Assembly: GCA_902773475.1 (NCBI GenBank)
Contig: CACYEO010000161.1
Coordinates: 1 to 6,902 of the forward strand
DNA: 6,902 nt
Source: an uncultured bacterium
Lineage (GTDB): Bacteria > Verrucomicrobiota > Kiritimatiellia > RFP12 > UBA1067
Reading direction: 5' to 3'
A model generated the notes under the pieces. That model searched no databases and had not been told where the DNA came from. It saw only the letters and a program-made list of their open reading frames with translations. Numbering within the stretch: the stretch's first letter is position 1; each line of letters starts with the position of its first letter. Positions 6,373 to 6,902 of this stretch are shown one piece after another. Both the position numbers and the translations under genes were made by a program.

Positions 6373-6385
6373 CCGGGTTTCCCGG
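6373..6385. repeat. Short inverted repeat in the divergent promoter region
   Basis: CCGGG (6373-6377) and CCCGG (6381-6385) are separated by TTT. The repeat lies between the two divergent promoters, 15 bases upstream of the nifJ -35. It could be a small operator, but a five-base GC stem in GC-rich DNA may be chance. Confidence 0.3.
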
Positions 6386-6399
6386 CGCGCGGTTTCGGC

Positions 6400-6428
6400 T
6401 TGTTTTCGGCCCCCGATGGGAGTATAAT
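6400..6428 (+). promoter_or_regulatory. Promoter for nifJ
   Basis: TTGTTT (6400-6405) is followed after 17 bases by a perfect TATAAT (6423-6428). The predicted start near 6435 gives a leader of about 36 bases that contains the Shine-Dalgarno AGGAGA at 6455-6460. Confidence 0.7.
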
Positions 6429-6470
6429 ACCGGGACTTTTCCCATCCAAATGACAGGAGAAAAAAGAAAG

Positions 6471-6902
6471 ATGGCCGCCAAGAAAATCATGGTGGACGGC
6501 AATACCGCCGCCGCCCAGATCGCGTTCGCGTGCAGCGAAGTCGCCGCGATCTATCCCATAACCCCGTCGTCCCCGATGGCGGAAACGTGCGATGAACTCG
6601 CATCCGCCTGCAAAACCAACATCTGGGGATCCGTGCCCTCGATCGTGGAGATGGAATCCGAGGGCGGAGCCGCCGGCGCGGTCCACGGCTCGCTCACGAC
6701 GGGTTCGCTCACAACCACGTTCACGGCGTCGCAGGGCCTGCTCCTGATGATTCCGAACATGTACAAGATCGCGGGCGAGCTCGTCCCGACCGTGTTCCAC
6801 GTTTCGGCACGCTCGCTCGCCTCCAACTCGCTTTGCATTTTCGGCGACCAGGGCGACGTGATGGCATGCCGCCAGACCGGTTTCGCGATGCTCTGCTCGA
6901 AC
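6471..6902 (+). CDS. nifJ: Pyruvate:ferredoxin (flavodoxin) oxidoreductase, N-terminal part
   Basis: The window holds the first 144 residues of an enzyme that is normally about 1170-1200 residues long; the rest lies beyond the right edge. The enzyme oxidises pyruvate with CoA to acetyl-CoA and CO2, passing electrons to ferredoxin or flavodoxin, and is typical of anaerobes. Domain I is plain: YPITPSSPMAE at 28-38, EMESEGGAAGA at 60-70, TTTFTASQGL at 81-90 and VSARSLA at 111-117, then IFGDQGDVMA. T31, E64 and R114 fall at the same numbers as the pyruvate- and thiamine-diphosphate-contacting residues known for the Desulfovibrio africanus enzyme. The ATG at 6471 has AGGAGA ten bases upstream; an in-frame ATG at 6450 would add seven residues but places the Shine-Dalgarno inside the gene. 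Expression is likely from the promoter at 6400-6428. Confidence 0.95.
   Translation, partial: MAAKKIMVDGNTAAAQIAFACSEVAAIYPITPSSPMAETCDELASACKTNIWGSVPSIVEMESEGGAAGAVHGSLTTGSLTTTFTASQGLLLMIPNMYKIAGELVPTVFHVSARSLASNSLCIFGDQGDVMACRQTGFAMLCSN

Noticed and set aside
6312..6800. Upstream extension of the 34-residue basic protein to a 197-residue frame
   Set aside because: The extra part runs antisense to nifJ and through both promoters; the promoter at 6320-6348 only allows the short form.
1..6902. CRISPR array, insertion sequence, prophage or defence system
   Set aside because: No regularly spaced repeats, transposase, terminal inverted repeats, integrase or defence motifs are visible; the tRNA-Cys has no flanking integration repeat that I can see.

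Overview
The window is GC-rich chromosomal DNA of an apparently anaerobic bacterium. It ends inside a pyruvate:ferredoxin oxidoreductase gene, and its largest gene encodes a tricorn-type protease with a lipoprotein-like export signal, which suggests a two-membrane cell. The stand-alone CoaB, the style of the small basic protein and the GC-rich codon use would fit the PVC group (Verrucomicrobiota, Kiritimatiellota, Lentisphaerota), but nothing here proves a phylum and I hold that loosely.

Region 1-291 has no convincing gene and is much more AT-rich than the rest. It holds seven DnaA-box-like 9-mers between 138 and 246, most of the form TTATCNACA. They occur in both orientations and include two exact tandem copies spaced one helical turn apart. 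This looks like a replication origin, or else a DnaA-controlled promoter region. It is the most unusual part of the window.

Two plus-strand genes follow and are probably cotranscribed. The first (292-834) is a small regulator with an XRE-type helix-turn-helix and two CxxC-based zinc sites. The second (861-4151) is a 1096-residue tricorn-like S41 protease with about eleven beta-propeller repeats, a PDZ domain and a complete catalytic set.

A minus-strand block converges on the protease gene, and the two meet at overlapping stop codons. Read in its own direction, the block is: a 34-residue very basic protein from a nearly leaderless start, tRNA-Cys(GCA) with encoded CCA, a hairpin with a T-run resembling an intrinsic terminator, a stand-alone phosphopantothenate-cysteine ligase (coaB), a Maf nucleotide pyrophosphatase, and an alpha/beta hydrolase resembling BioH. 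The last three genes overlap one another and form a tight operon. Its promoter is not evident, because coaB begins only 17 bases after the terminator T-run.

On the plus strand, nifJ begins at 6471 behind a clear sigma70-type promoter and a good Shine-Dalgarno. It diverges from the small basic gene across a 159-base intergenic region. nifJ supplies the central pyruvate to acetyl-CoA step of anaerobic metabolism and CoaB supplies part of the CoA pathway. That is a reasonable metabolic neighbourhood, but a direct regulatory link is not shown.
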